In this document: one piece after another, positions 37,085-48,200 of the stretch
How the letters are laid out: each line of letters begins with the position of its first letter
How positions within the stretch are numbered: the stretch's first letter is position 1
DNA from: Asterella californica
Taxonomy: Eukaryota; Streptophyta; Marchantiopsida; Marchantiales; Aytoniaceae
NCBI GenBank assembly: GCA_036924285.1
Contig: JAYKYS010000001.1
Span: 29,077,501 to 29,141,500 of the forward strand
Length of the DNA: 64,000 bases
Direction: 5' to 3'
Made by a program: the position numbers and the translations under genes
Notes under the pieces: model-generated
Seen by the model: the letters and a program-made list of their open reading frames with translations, nothing else
What the model was told of the DNA's origin: nothing
Database searches by the model: none

Positions 37085-37921
37085 GACCGTGGTTCGGACG
37101 CTGGTCCGAACCACAAGGTTCGAGTCTAGGTCTCGATCACAGTTTCTCGAAAAACGGCTAAGTGTTGGAGCTCCAACGACGTTTTAGCTCATGGACGGAG
37201 CTCCACATAAGATCTCAAGGCCGAGTAAGATATCATTGGAAAGGTCTCAACGAGACCTTTCTAATGATATGTAGAACTCCTCGAATTGACTTACGAGCTG
37301 AGAATTATGGCCGATCTTGTGATCGGGTTGTGATATAATTTTTAGGGACCAAAGAGGAGGACGGGGCCGTCGATCCCCAGAAGTATAAGGGGGGCTCAAT
37401 GCCTGGGTGGGTCAAGACGAGTCATCCGACTCCAGGGTATGACGGACGGACTCTGGAGGCATGAAGTGGTGGCTAGGCCGGTTTCAAGACACGTTTCGAT
37501 CCAGACTTGGACGTCTGGACTTAGGAACGATGTAAAGGTTGGAGCAAAACTAGGAAATGAGTCGGCGGGTTAGATCATCATTCAGGAGCCTAGACCTTGA
37601 TGGATATCATAGGCGGTTGGACCGTTAGGTGTGCTGGAGGTACCGTTTAAGACCTTGGACTTTATGGGAAGTTCTCCCCAAGTCATATTGTGACTTGCTC
37701 ATGTTTGAGATCGATCTAAGCGGGTCTAGGTTGGGACTTAGGGAATGTTGAGCTTGATGATTAAGAAGACGGTCCGGCTCCGGTCCGGATCAAACAGAGT
37801 TAACATAAGTGGTGCACGGACGCTAACTTGTGATTGTGGTTTGCATGTTAGCGGTGTAAATTTCGTGATCTACTGAGTAAGAACTTCCGTTGACGCAACA
37901 AGACGGTAGGTGCGCGAAAAG
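37085..37921 (+). repeat. LTR-like copy B (5' LTR of the gag-bearing fragment)
   Basis: Homologous to 35270-36082 and directly followed by the PBS, so it acts as a 5' LTR. It contains the near-perfect hairpin at 37230-37270. The left boundary is uncertain; only the part shared with copy A is given. Confidence 0.8.
37230..37270. repeat. 19-bp near-perfect hairpin inside LTR copy B
   Basis: The arm ATATCATTGGAAAGGTCTC pairs with its reverse complement across a 3-base loop (AAC), with one mismatch. The equivalent place in copy A (around 35415-35455) retains a decayed version. Confidence 0.85.
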
Positions 37922-37933
37922 TGGTATCAGAGC
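37922..37933 (+). other. Primer-binding site, Ty3/gypsy fragment
   Basis: TGGTATCAGAGC, complementary to initiator tRNA-Met, directly follows LTR-like copy B. Confidence 0.85.
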
Positions 37934-38297
37934 CAACGCTTCGGTGAGCGAGAACTTGAGATAGCGGCTGAAGGTTGGACGTTTGACGAGGGACGTGAGA
38001 TACGAAGCGGATCAAAGTTTCTAGGTAAGCACTTGGAGTGATGACCGATGTAGAATAGAGTTCCAAGAGGAAGACCAAGAGACGAGTGACAGTTGATACC
38101 GGGATCAGATAGACTCGAGCTAGCCCCGAGACACAGTCAAGGGACGATAACCGACAACCTTCGTCTCAACGTCAAGAGAGCCCAGTACCAGTTGTGGCAC
38201 CAGTGCAGCAAGATGGAGTCTTGTCAACGGTGTCCAACGATTCAGGCGCGGGAAGTCAAGGAGCCTTGTATGCAGAACTCATCAAGATGATGAGATC

Positions 38298-39540
38298 ATG
38301 CAGCAGGGTATGGTCTCAAAGAATAAACGTATCGCTGAGCTAGAGGTAGGTCAAGAGAATTCTTCGTCTACCAGAAAGCTTTGTAAGATGAATTTGCCGA
38401 TCTTGTTTTCAGGTATAGGACGGGCTCGTAAGGTTAAAGATTTCTTAACTGAGTTGGATCTATACTTTGAGACACAACAGGCTCAGGAGTCAGACAAGGT
38501 CAGAGCGGCGGTTACGTTCTTGAAGGATCATGTGCTTCTCTGGTGGACTGCATATAAGGATGAGCATGCCTTGACCGTCTCGACGTTTGGTTGGAAAGAG
38601 TTCAAGGAGTTGCTTGCGGGATGATTACACCGGAATATCAAAGGATTCGAGATGGTGTCGAGCTAGTTAGGCTGAAGCAGACGGGGACCTAAAGTGCTTA
38701 TTTGCGCGAGTTCAGTGTCAAGCTGGATTCTTTCTCCAAATGGACTGAGGAGATCAAAATATGTATATTTATTGAGGAACTCAAGTCTAGCTCGGAGAAG
38801 GTTCTCTTCCGGATGCCGGAGCTACCTACGACAAGTGCCAAACTTTTGAAGCTAGCGGAGCGAATTTGAGACGACAAAGTCCAACAACAAAAACTTTTTG
38901 AACCACGCAGCATGGACAAGTTTCAGAAGAAAAACAAGAACTTCAAACGATAATGGGATGGGGTTGAGAAGGATCGGAAGGACTCTTCTGCCTCGGCAAC
39001 AAAGCGGCAGCAAACATGACAAAACCTAAAGGACAAACACTTCAGAAGGGCAATGGTGCTAAGTTTATTTGCTACAATTGTGACGAGGCCGGTCATATTG
39101 CTAAGGGGTGTACGAAACCTAAGATTAGTAACTGCAACATGAATGCGTTTGTTGCAAAGGACATGTTGGAGGGCCAGATAACTATGACCTTGAAAACCAC
39201 GAAGAAGACTCTGCGACTAATGTTTCTACAAGCCAAAGTTGCTAACCGTGATGTCATTTTTCTTGTGGATACAAGAGCAACCCACTCTTTCATAACTCCG
39301 AAGTTGGTGAAGAAGTTGGGCTTGTCTATCTCCAAGGCAGACATGTCTATTCAGGTGCATATACCAAACTTCGTACCAAACTACTGAAGTGGTCTTGGAC
39401 GTACGATTTATGTGTAAAAAGTTGGAATTCACATAGAATTCACGATGGCGAGATGGATGATATCCATTTGGAGAACACTTTCTTGGACAGGTTTGAAGTG
39501 GACCTTTCATCCCATTAGGACAAAAATCGAATGAGCTATA
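38298..39540 (+). pseudogene. Ty3/gypsy gag-protease fragment
   Basis: The gag core at 38298-38624 includes FLTELDLYFETQQ and LLWWTAY, the retrotransposon gag signature. It continues after a stop and frame change at about 38690-38870 (the YLREFSVKLDSFSKW region). A CCHC knuckle, CYNCDEAGHIAKGC, lies at about 39070-39115. A protease-like LVDTRATHSFI follows near 39265, where the usual D-S/T-G-A is DTRA, so the catalytic Gly is lost. The frame decays after 39387, and no reverse transcriptase, RNase H or integrase follows before the DUF247 gene. It is a truncated 5' piece of an element. Confidence 0.88.
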
Positions 39541-39831
39541 TGGGTTAAAAGTGGAGCCATCTTTGTTCTAATATCTCCTAACTCTACTTTCTTTTCTCAC
39601 TATTGAGTATGTCAAAGTAGCTGCATATCTACAAGATGGCAACCGTGCACAATGCCACTGAGTACTGTTTGGCATGTGAATCCTATTAACATTAAGGACC
39701 GGACATATATACATCAGTGCTAACCAGTTTGTATGCTACTTCTGCATGTTCATCCCGTCATTCCCCATGGCCAGACTCTATGATTTTAGTTCGGAGATAA
39801 AAAGGCAACTAATTTACAGCACTCTTCGGCT
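39541..39831. other. Spacer between gypsy fragment and DUF247 gene 1
   Basis: Probably the 3' untranslated region of the DUF247 gene on the minus strand. No other feature seen. Confidence 0.4.
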
Positions 39832-42504
39832 TTAAGACTTGTAGAAGTCAAGAATAGTGTAAACGGTCTGAATGGCGCCAAACGATAGCATCGTGTATCC
39901 TGCAAACAAGGAGATTGCTAGCCAGGGCTTTCTGCCGTTGCAATACCTCTCCTTGAACTCTGTCCAGGAACGCCTCCATCGCTGGAGATAATATGACCGC
40001 ACCTTCTCACGAATCGCCTCCAGCTCTGGGTTATAGTACACTCGGCAGCCATCGAGTAGATTGTTGAACAACGTTGCCACATGTTTCCCATCCAAGGAGC
40101 TGTTGAGAATGACGGGGTGTAGTCCTTCCTTCAACATAGAGACGTCGCTGTCGGTATCAATCAAGTCATCCAAGCACTGGAGATAAGTTATGAGTTTATG
40201 CTCCGACGAGCTGACTATCTCAAAGGCAACCAGATTCCTTAACAATATTTCTGCTGTACCATCCACATGCAGCGGTGAAATGTTAAGGGTAGCGTTGCCC
40301 CATGGCAGGAAGCTGTCCTTCAGCTCAACCTTACAGTGACAACCTGGAGATGTGTCGCCTTTCACCCGGATGCCGACTTCCCTCAGAACTGTGACTGTCG
40401 GTAGAATGTAGGAATCTATCTGGATTGCTGTTTCGCCAGCACATATACTCCTCACAAACCTGTTTGGCAGACAACGGAGTAGAGGTTGTTCTTCTGGTTC
40501 GCTATGGCTAGCTTCGTCAGTGGGAGATCCTTGAGCTGATACTGATGTAGAAGGCTGTTTGAAAGATGCACGGGGTTCCATCTTCGGAACACTCTGTAAT
40601 TGTCGTCGCGAGGCCCTTCTCTTTCTCATTCGCTGCCGAGCTTGTTCCATCTGTGATGCTGAAGAGTCTGCCCTTTGCTCTTCTCCCAGCCTTGACTTCT
40701 CATAACGGGCTGGAGAACATAAACGAACTGTCGGGGATTCACTTTCAAACTCTTGCAGGACTGGTGGAGACTGTAGTACAACTAGGTGTCGGACGCTTGC
40801 AGGATCATATGGTGAACCCAACTCCATATTGAAAGATGGACGGGGTTCTATCTTCGGAACACTCTGTAATTGTCGTGGCGAGGCCCTTCTCTTTCTCATT
40901 CGCTGCCGAGCTTGTTCCATCTGTGATGCTGAAGAGTCTGCCCTTTGCTCTTCTCCCAGCCTTGACTTCTGATAACGGGCTGGAGAACCTAAACGAAATG
41001 TCGGGGATTCACCTTCAAACTCTTGCAGGGCTGGTGGAGACTGTAGTACAACTGGGTGTTGGACACTTGCGGGATCATTATGTGAACCCAACTCGTTCTG
41101 ATGTTTCTCTCCAGTAATGATCCACCTAAGTTCTTGCGATTTTGGTTTCGACTCCTCAGTCACGTCTTGTGCCGATGGCACCACTACCTCGATCATAATG
41201 CTTCCACTACTCATGGAGATATCTGACTCTGAAGACTCTGAAATCGAGCGCTTTTGGTTGTGCTGAGGCCACGAATCCTTTCTGTTTCCCCTGTTGCTCT
41301 TCGTTCTCAGCTCCAGGGTTCCCGATTTGGAATGTCTATTTTCTTCCGGCATCGCATCCTCCATCGATTTCCCTTTCCTGCTTTTCATCAAGTTAGTCAC
41401 CGGTGACCTCATCATTCTGCCCCATCTCCGATAATTCTTGCTAACCCCTTCCTCCTCTGTCAAAAGACGAGCTTTGTCCAAGCTGTCAACATGATTCAGA
41501 TTGCTGCCTTCTTCTGTCTCGTCAGGCTTCTCGTCCCATGAACAAACCAATCTGTGCAGACACTCCAGTAAATGGCTACGCTTCTTGAGGCTTAAGATTG
41601 TGCTTTCCAGCATCCTGTCAGTCACGCACATTTCAGTTTTCAAGCCAGACCTTGTCCTGTAATTACCAGGGAGAACACGCAGCGCCTTCTGAAATGTTTT
41701 CCTGATAAGGATGTCGAAAGCCTGTTCAGCAGCCGCCTTCTTCTGCTCACCGCTCCTGCTCTTCGTGTCTCCCTCATGAAGATACATTTCACTGACCATT
41801 CGTCTGATCAGCAACAGCGGAATTTGATTCTCAAACAGCCAAATGTCGGAGTTTAGAGTGTTGATATTGCACAAGATCCCTGCTCGCGTGAATATCTGAA
41901 ATAGAGTTTCATATTTTCCAAACCCAGCTATCCCGAGAGATCTGGTTTGGGGGTTAGCATGCTGGAAAAGCATGAAACTCACCAAAAACATGGCATCCAA
42001 AACAAGCTGGTGTTGCAGAACAGGAAAGGTCAGGTCTTGAGGAGCATCAGAATACTGCTTCCATATTTCATCCCCTTCATCGCCTGGGGGAACAAGCTGG
42101 TCACAGAGATGGTCCCATACTGCGAGGACCTTTTTCTCTTCCGGAATCCCAGGAACTCTGCTGTCAACTTCGGTTTTTGCACGCTCGGTCGATTTCAGTA
42201 ACACTTTCAAGACAGCGCTCGCCACTTCAAGCTTGACATTCTCCATCATAGAGCACTGCCCGTCAGTACAAGTACTCCTTCCGTATAGCCCCAAGGAAAG
42301 GAGCTGTGGCTTGTAACACCCACTCCGAACTCGGCGGATGGGCTCTGGAACTTTGAAGAACACACAGTGGACATGCTTCTCGGTACTGGACACCATCCGA
42401 ATCAGCTCCTTCACTGAGCTTTCACGTGACGACGACTTCTCGGGGGTTTCTGTTTTTCCGTGGCCGGGGAAAATCCTCGTTCTGAGTCCTTTCTTTGTCT
42501 TCAT
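39832..42504 (-). CDS. DUF247 protein 1, 890 aa, single exon
   Basis: A plant DUF247 family protein (PF03140); the biochemical role is unknown. In grasses DUF247 genes are self-incompatibility determinants. The N-terminal half-domain is residues ~35-325: FFKVPEPIRRV, LGLYGR and the hallmark LFENQIPLLLI near 223. A long polar, basic linker (~326-690) contains two tandem 90-residue repeats (471-650). The C-terminal half-domain runs to ~850 and includes NISPLHVDGTAEILLRNLVAFE and the TYLQCLDDLID region. A hydrophobic segment near ~861-886 could anchor the C-terminus in a membrane, as usual for the family. Typical members are 400-550 aa, so the linker is an unusual insertion. The C-terminal half is about 70% identical by eye to the 851-aa paralogue at 54934. 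The first ATG in frame was taken. Confidence 0.93.
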   Translation of the reverse strand: MKTKKGLRTRIFPGHGKTETPEKSSSRESSVKELIRMVSSTEKHVHCVFFKVPEPIRRVRSGCYKPQLLSLGLYGRSTCTDGQCSMMENVKLEVASAVLKVLLKSTERAKTEVDSRVPGIPEEKKVLAVWDHLCDQLVPPGDEGDEIWKQYSDAPQDLTFPVLQHQLVLDAMFLVSFMLFQHANPQTRSLGIAGFGKYETLFQIFTRAGILCNINTLNSDIWLFENQIPLLLIRRMVSEMYLHEGDTKSRSGEQKKAAAEQAFDILIRKTFQKALRVLPGNYRTRSGLKTEMCVTDRMLESTILSLKKRSHLLECLHRLVCSWDEKPDETEEGSNLNHVDSLDKARLLTEEEGVSKNYRRWGRMMRSPVTNLMKSRKGKSMEDAMPEENRHSKSGTLELRTKSNRGNRKDSWPQHNQKRSISESSESDISMSSGSIMIEVVVPSAQDVTEESKPKSQELRWIITGEKHQNELGSHNDPASVQHPVVLQSPPALQEFEGESPTFRLGSPARYQKSRLGEEQRADSSASQMEQARQRMRKRRASPRQLQSVPKIEPRPSFNMELGSPYDPASVRHLVVLQSPPVLQEFESESPTVRLCSPARYEKSRLGEEQRADSSASQMEQARQRMRKRRASRRQLQSVPKMEPRASFKQPSTSVSAQGSPTDEASHSEPEEQPLLRCLPNRFVRSICAGETAIQIDSYILPTVTVLREVGIRVKGDTSPGCHCKVELKDSFLPWGNATLNISPLHVDGTAEILLRNLVAFEIVSSSEHKLITYLQCLDDLIDTDSDVSMLKEGLHPVILNSSLDGKHVATLFNNLLDGCRVYYNPELEAIREKVRSYYLQRWRRSWTEFKERYCNGRKPWLAISLFAGYTMLSFGAIQTVYTILDFYKS
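40555..41094 (-). repeat. 270-bp in-frame tandem duplication within DUF247 gene 1
   Basis: Copies at 40825-41094 and 40555-40824 each encode 90 residues beginning ELGS and ending in a basic RMRKRRAS...PKxEPRxSF stretch. The copies are nearly identical, so the duplication is recent, and the 270-base length preserves the frame. The paralogue at 54934 has no such repeat. Confidence 0.95.
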
Positions 42505-42721
42505 TTGTCCACTGAGATTGCGCTCCCTAACACTTGGAGTTCTCTCGGCTTTCTGTAATTCCAGGCCAAGTCCGCATCGAAATTTGACTACTTAACATTG
42601 GCTGCCAAGGAGCAAGGGACGTTATATCAAACAATCAAATTTGAACCTTCAAAGGAATGAGTTGAAGAAGCACGGGACCCTTAGAGATCGGATAGTTAGT
42701 TTCTGGAAGGGTACCGAGGAA

Positions 42722-42780
42722 GACCATAAGTCAACGCGGATGACTTATGGTCGTCCGCGGTTGGGCGGACGACCATAAGT
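42722..42780. repeat. GACCATAAGT motif cluster with 15-bp perfect palindrome
   Basis: GACCATAAGT occurs at 42722 and 42771 and inverted at 42743. Arms ACTTATGGTCGTCCG (42743-42757) and CGGACGACCATAAGT (42766-42780) pair perfectly around an 8-base loop. The cluster lies about 220-280 bases upstream of the DUF247 gene 1 start codon. Confidence 0.85.
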
Positions 42781-43520
42781 GGGTCACTTTCTATTGGGCA
42801 TTAGAGCGGACTCTGTCATTAAAAATTGAAGATGCTGTCCGAGTTTATCACAAATCGGAGCAAGGCTTTTCGTCACTTTAGTCCTGTACCAGCTGTGGAA
42901 ATTGACTTCAGTCTGGCTTTCCGAGGAGCATGTCCTACACGTAGACAAGCCCAAACTGGGCTCTGCGGTTAGCGCTACTCTAGTTTCGGCCAGGATGGAA
43001 ACTTTAGATTATATCGGCAATTTGAAAGTGTAGTGTATTACACTCGAATTCCATATCGTCTAACTGGGTCTCATGAAGGCGTAGGGCTTGTCAATAGTGT
43101 TCCCATTTTTCTCTACATCCATTTTGTAAGCTTTGATGCCCGTTCTTTTTGGGCAACTGATACTTTCAAGGTTCTTGCCACTCATTCCTTTTTCTACCAA
43201 GGTTTATGAGCTTTGGTCTTGGGACCCACAATCGTCAACTTCAGCGACACCCCTCAACTATGGTTGCACCACGTACTGAGCCTAGTACCTGAGCAACGAC
43301 TTATTGTACACTCCTCGGTAAAGGTACTAGGAGAGAATGGCACAAAAGCACAAACGTAAAAGGGCAATCGTCACTAGATGACAGTGAGCTTTTCCTTATG
43401 ACATCAGAGCTCGAGGTCATGATCAGTAACACGAATACATAGAGTGCTTGAATATAGGCTTCGATTCCAAGTAAATTCTGGTCTGAATCTAGTCTGCTTT
43501 CTCGCTGTCACCCACGTGCC

Positions 43521-43721
43521 TATAGACTTGATCCGGCCCCTGCGCCATTGCTTTTCCTTGATTATATCTTACTGATGGCGCTTCCTTGATAAGCCTCCAG
43601 ACAGGTTACCATCGGTGCTCCATGAGGTAGTGAAGCAGTCATGTTTTTTATTCTAAGGAATCGCCTTCACCAGGGGCCTGGATAAGGAAAGACAATGGAG
43701 CAGGGCCCGATCAAGTCTATA
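43521..43721. mobile_element. 201-bp foldback (MITE-like) element
   Basis: Long imperfect terminal inverted repeats: TATAGACTTGATCCGGCCCC at 43521 matches the reverse complement of the segment ending at 43721. The pairing continues inward for at least 38 bases (CATTG...TTTCCTT), and weakly to about 75. There is no coding capacity. A target-site duplication is not clear, so the class is unassigned. Confidence 0.7.
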
Positions 43722-43898
43722 CCTTCCCTCTCACCACGTTCAGTAACGTACTATGCTGTTCCACCTCAATATAGTTACTGTAAGCATCGAGGAGTTTTGC
43801 ACTTAGAAGTATTGACAGTGTCAAGATGCAAAACTCTTTTCCACGGATTTAGGCAGCTGAGGAGATTCAGAACGTTGTTTGATACGGATACTGGTTAT

Positions 43899-44844
43899 TG
43901 TAACGTTCGACCGCAGATCTCGGAACAGATTCCTTTATCTCTAACCAATGAACTGCCGAACGTGAACCTCCTTGAAGACCTGTATACTTTATTTGTGTCT
44001 CCAGATCCAGTTCATTAAACTATCCGCTAATAAGCACAGAGGATCTAATAACTGTTGAACGGATTTCAAATAACCAACTAGTCTTTTGTAGGTCTCTGGT
44101 CAAGCTTAGGTTACTAAATACAGGTGGAATTATTCTAGACCTGGGTTGCATAAAATTTGAGCAGCGCTTCCGCTACTGGTGATCAAGTCGGAACGCCAAG
44201 ACCCACAAGGAGCAACCGCCAAGACTAGGAGACCTAGTAGATGCTAGGAAGTAGGAAGGCAAAGCAATTACACCGAAATAAAGTCAACACGACACCAGAT
44301 GCGCCCAACTCAGTTTTGGCACACAACTCAAGCCTACTTATCAGAATGGAGAAAGTCACGGGCTCATATACATTACATGGCATTACTTGCTGACAAGGTC
44401 ACGCAGCGCTCTTGGACCGGCAATCCTTCACTACTCAGCAACTCCAGAACTAAGACTTCACCAGAGAACCTAATTTCACTCTGAACGCCCTGATTTCTGT
44501 TACTCAACAGATCAGACCCCAAGTCAGCGCCCTAATCAACACCCCAAGTCTGCTCTCAAGGTCCCTCTTCAAATCTGCTCTCCAAGGAGCTTGATGTGCA
44601 TCAGTTCTAGCTCCTGATTTCTGACCTCAAAGGCAATGTACACTACACTGAAAAATACAGTCTCCTCCCTCACTACCAAGAGTGCTCTCTCCAAAACTGA
44701 AAAACTGAGAATGGCCTCCTTTAGGGCTCGCGACACTCTTTTATCTAGTCTCTTGAGCCTGCTTTATGACCATGCAGCTGCCACGTTTGGGTTAATCACT
44801 GCCCGAATGCCATCTGGTTTGGGGAAAAAGCAAAAGGTGTTACA
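43899..44844 (-). repeat. 3' LTR of the Ty3/gypsy element (left copy)
   Basis: 946 bp, TGTAACGTTCGACC...GGTGTTACA. It is colinear without gaps with 49969-50914, with 7 substitutions (two near 43972, two near 44170-44181, then one each near 44241, 44371 and 44770). Confidence 0.97.
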
Positions 44845-44856
44845 ATCGCCCCAACC
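44845..44856 (-). other. Polypurine tract of the Ty3/gypsy element
   Basis: On the minus strand GGTTGGGGCGAT directly precedes the 3' LTR start TGTAACA. Confidence 0.75.
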
Positions 44857-45246
44857 AGCAAAACGCAGTTCTTCCACTGAACTGCGGTATCTACAATACC
44901 ACATTAGAAACAACACTTCCTCAAATCCAGAGGAACAGTACCCCATCCAGGGTAAGATTAAGCCCTTTCTCAAGGCTATGCTCCATTACCGAGCATCCGT
45001 TGAAGCTTTCGGGTGAGACAGAACCCTAGCTTCCAGGTGGTGAACTCGTCAGTTTCTTTTTATCCACCTCCTTACTATGATACACCATAGTAGCGTCAGC
45101 CTAAACCTGATTGTCATCCGACAGTCATAAGCAGTCAGCAGACCACAACTCCACCTTTAGACGAGCAGATTGGCCTGATCTACTCGGTTCCAGTGTCCTT
45201 GAAGGGCCCTTTGGCATGACTCTTCTGACTCGATTCAATCCACCGC

Positions 45247-48200
45247 TTAGCTGGCAGAGACCACTGCGGATTGTCGTCTCACAAAGTATCTTCGCAGTGG
45301 TTCTTGGAACTTGTACAATGCTAGATCATCTAGATACTCCCAAGCTTCACTTACCAATCCCGGAACTCTACCTGTCCAACGACATAGGTATTGAGTAACG
45401 GGTTCTCCAGCTCCATCTGGATTCGGTGATGCTCGATGATCTACTATCTCAATCAACTCAAGATCATCAGCTCTTGGTAATGCTTCTAACACTGGATGCC
45501 ATTTCTGATATCTTCCAGGCAACAATTCTAGTTCTTCACGAAACATTTTCAAGTTAGAAACATGAATGATGGGGTGATAATGTTTCAGGTTAGCTGGAAA
45601 ACGTAACTTATAAGTCACAGGACCTAACTTCTTCTCAATCAGGAATGGTCCTGCCCACTTCGGAAGAAGCTTCTTGGCTAAATCCACCCCTGCTGGTATT
45701 CTGAAGTTCTTGGTTCTCAACCAGACCCTCTGTCCTTCTTCGAACTGTACGTCTTGCCTACCACGGTTTGCATACTTGGCATACCGTTGTTGTGCCTTCT
45801 CCATGTGTTTCTTGGCTTCTTGAAACACAGTACCCTGAACACGTATGAAAGTCTCTAGATCTGGAGGATCTTGATTTGACCTTCCTGCATTTTCATGCCC
45901 CTTGGTAGCCAGAGCTATAGGAGTCCAAGGTGCATGAGAGCCCCGATAAACCACTTCAAAGGGTTTAAATCCTGTACTTGAATGTTTAGTGTTGTTATAT
46001 GTAAACTCCACCAAGTCCAAGTGCTCGCTCCAATCACGCTGATCTCGCATGATATAGTTTCTCAACCCTTGCTCTACTATCTGTATCGTCCTTTCCGTCT
46101 GACCATCAGTTTCAGGATGATAGGAGGAACTGAACTTGAGGGTAGTTCCGAGTCTTCGAAACAAACCCTTCCAAAACTCAGCAACAAATCTCCTATCCAA
46201 GTCTGAAACAATATCTTTAGGCATCCCGTGATACTTAAAAACATATCGAATGAATAGTTCAGCGGCACCTTTTGACGTCACTGCTTCCCTACAAGGGATG
46301 AGGTGAGCTTGCTTGCTGAAACTATCTATAACAACTAACAGAGCATCAAAACCTCCTGATTCGGGTAAACCTGTGCATAAGTCCATACTTATGCTCTCCC
46401 AAGGCCCATCAGGTATTGGCAATGGCCTCAGCAACCCTGCAGGTCTCCTTCGCTCCGTTCGTTGTTGTTGGCATGTCAAGCAAGTCTGCACGTACTTGAC
46501 AACATCTTCCAACATGGACGGCCAATAGAACTGCTCTTTAACTCGTTGCAACGTTCTATTCTGCCCTCCATGTCCAGCCAGTTCACAATCATGACATTCT
46601 TGCATGACTAGTGTCCTTAGAGCTCCAGCTGGAACATAGACCTTGGTTTGCTTATAAAACCAAAGACCATTGCGAAATGAGAGATTACGTACCAATGGAT
46701 CTCTCTCTTGTTGGCTGGTCCAACGTTGAGCCTGAGGATCATCTGGCAATGCTTGTCTGATTCGATCGAAAAGCTCTTCACTTGTGTCTTGGGTTGTTAA
46801 CGCCTGGACACGTCTGCTTAACACATCCGCTGGAATATTTTCCTTCCCCTTTTGATATCGCCATTCGATATCAAAACGTGCAAGCTCCACTTGCCATCTC
46901 TGCTGTTTGCGGGACAAACGGGGTTTACTCTGAAAGTATGTATTACCCTCGCAGTCCGTCACAACAGTAACCTTGCTTGGTAACAAATAATGCTCCCAAC
47001 GCTTCAGACAATGAACAACTGCGAACATCTCCTGTTCATGAGCAGGCCATTTCGCCTCAGTCTCTGAGAACTTGTGACTTTCGTAAGCCACCGGATGCTT
47101 TCCTTGCATCAACACTCCTCCAATTGCCCATTGAGAAGCATCTGTGTGAACCTCGAAAGGTTCTCCCATCTTGGGAAGAGCTAGCACGGGCATCTCTGTC
47201 AGTGCTTGTTTCAATCCTTGAAACGCTCGTTCAGCTGCTGGATTCCAAACAACTTTGGAAGCCTTGCGCAATAAGCCAAACAAAGGTGCGGCTTTATGCG
47301 CATACTGATAAACAAAGCGTCGAAAATATGTGGCTAATCCAAGAAAAGATCTGAGCTCATGAACACTCTCAGGTCTCTTCCATTCAACAATGGCTCGAAT
47401 CTTAGCCCTGTTAGGATGAATGCCTTGCGCATCGATCAAACATTCTAGAAACACTACACTCTCTTGTCCAAAAGAGCACTTGCTCTTCTTGAGATAGAGT
47501 TGATGTTCTTCTAGGCGCTTAAACACCATTTCAACATCTACTAGATGCTGATCCCAAGTGGATGAGAAGATGATGATATCGTCTAGGTACACGATAACAC
47601 TCTCATCCAAGAAGATCTCGTTCATTAGCCTGCAGAAAGTACCAGGTGCATTGGACAATCCAAACGGCAACACTGTATACTCAAACAAGCCATACCTCGT
47701 CCTTATAGCCGTCTTTTCTTCGTCTCCTTCTTTGATCCGGATTTGATGATATCCAGAACGAAGATCCAACTTGGTGAAGTACTTTCCTGTGGCCAACCGA
47801 TCTGTGGTTTCATCCATGAGCGGAAGAGGATACTTGTTCTTGACAGTAACCTTATTAAGTGCACGGTAGTCTGCACACATGCGGATACCACCATCTTTCT
47901 TGGCCACGAACAACACCGGTGCAGCATAAGGTGATATGCTGGGTCGTAAGATACCTTGAGCTACCAACTCTTTCAACTGAGTCTTCAGCTCTGTTAGCTC
48001 ATCAAACGACATGCGTCTTGATGGCACTACAATAGGTGTAGCCCCATGAACCAGATCAATGGCATGATCCAAGGCTCTCCTCGGAGGAAGTCCTGTTGGT
48101 AACTGGTCCGGCATTTGGTGAGAATACCTCTCAATCAATGCCTGCATATCAGGATGTATGGGAAGAGCAGCAACACGTTCTTCCTCATCCGTCTCCACCT

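Larger units (their letters stand above)
42505..43893. other. Upstream region of DUF247 gene 1 up to the Ty3/gypsy insertion
   Basis: It contains the promoter region of the minus-strand DUF247 gene, with a TATA-like GATATAAC near 42625 and the palindrome at 42743-42780, plus the foldback element at 43521-43721. No other gene was recognised; the open frame 43695-44018 runs into the retrotransposon LTR. Confidence 0.45.

Noticed and set aside
40566..41117. Two similar plus-strand frames of 88 and 93 aa
   Set aside because: Antisense shadows of the 90-residue repeat in DUF247 gene 1.
44299..45016. Plus-strand frames repeated at 44299/50369 and 44636/50706
   Set aside because: They lie within the two LTRs and are duplicated only because the LTRs are; no coding role is implied.
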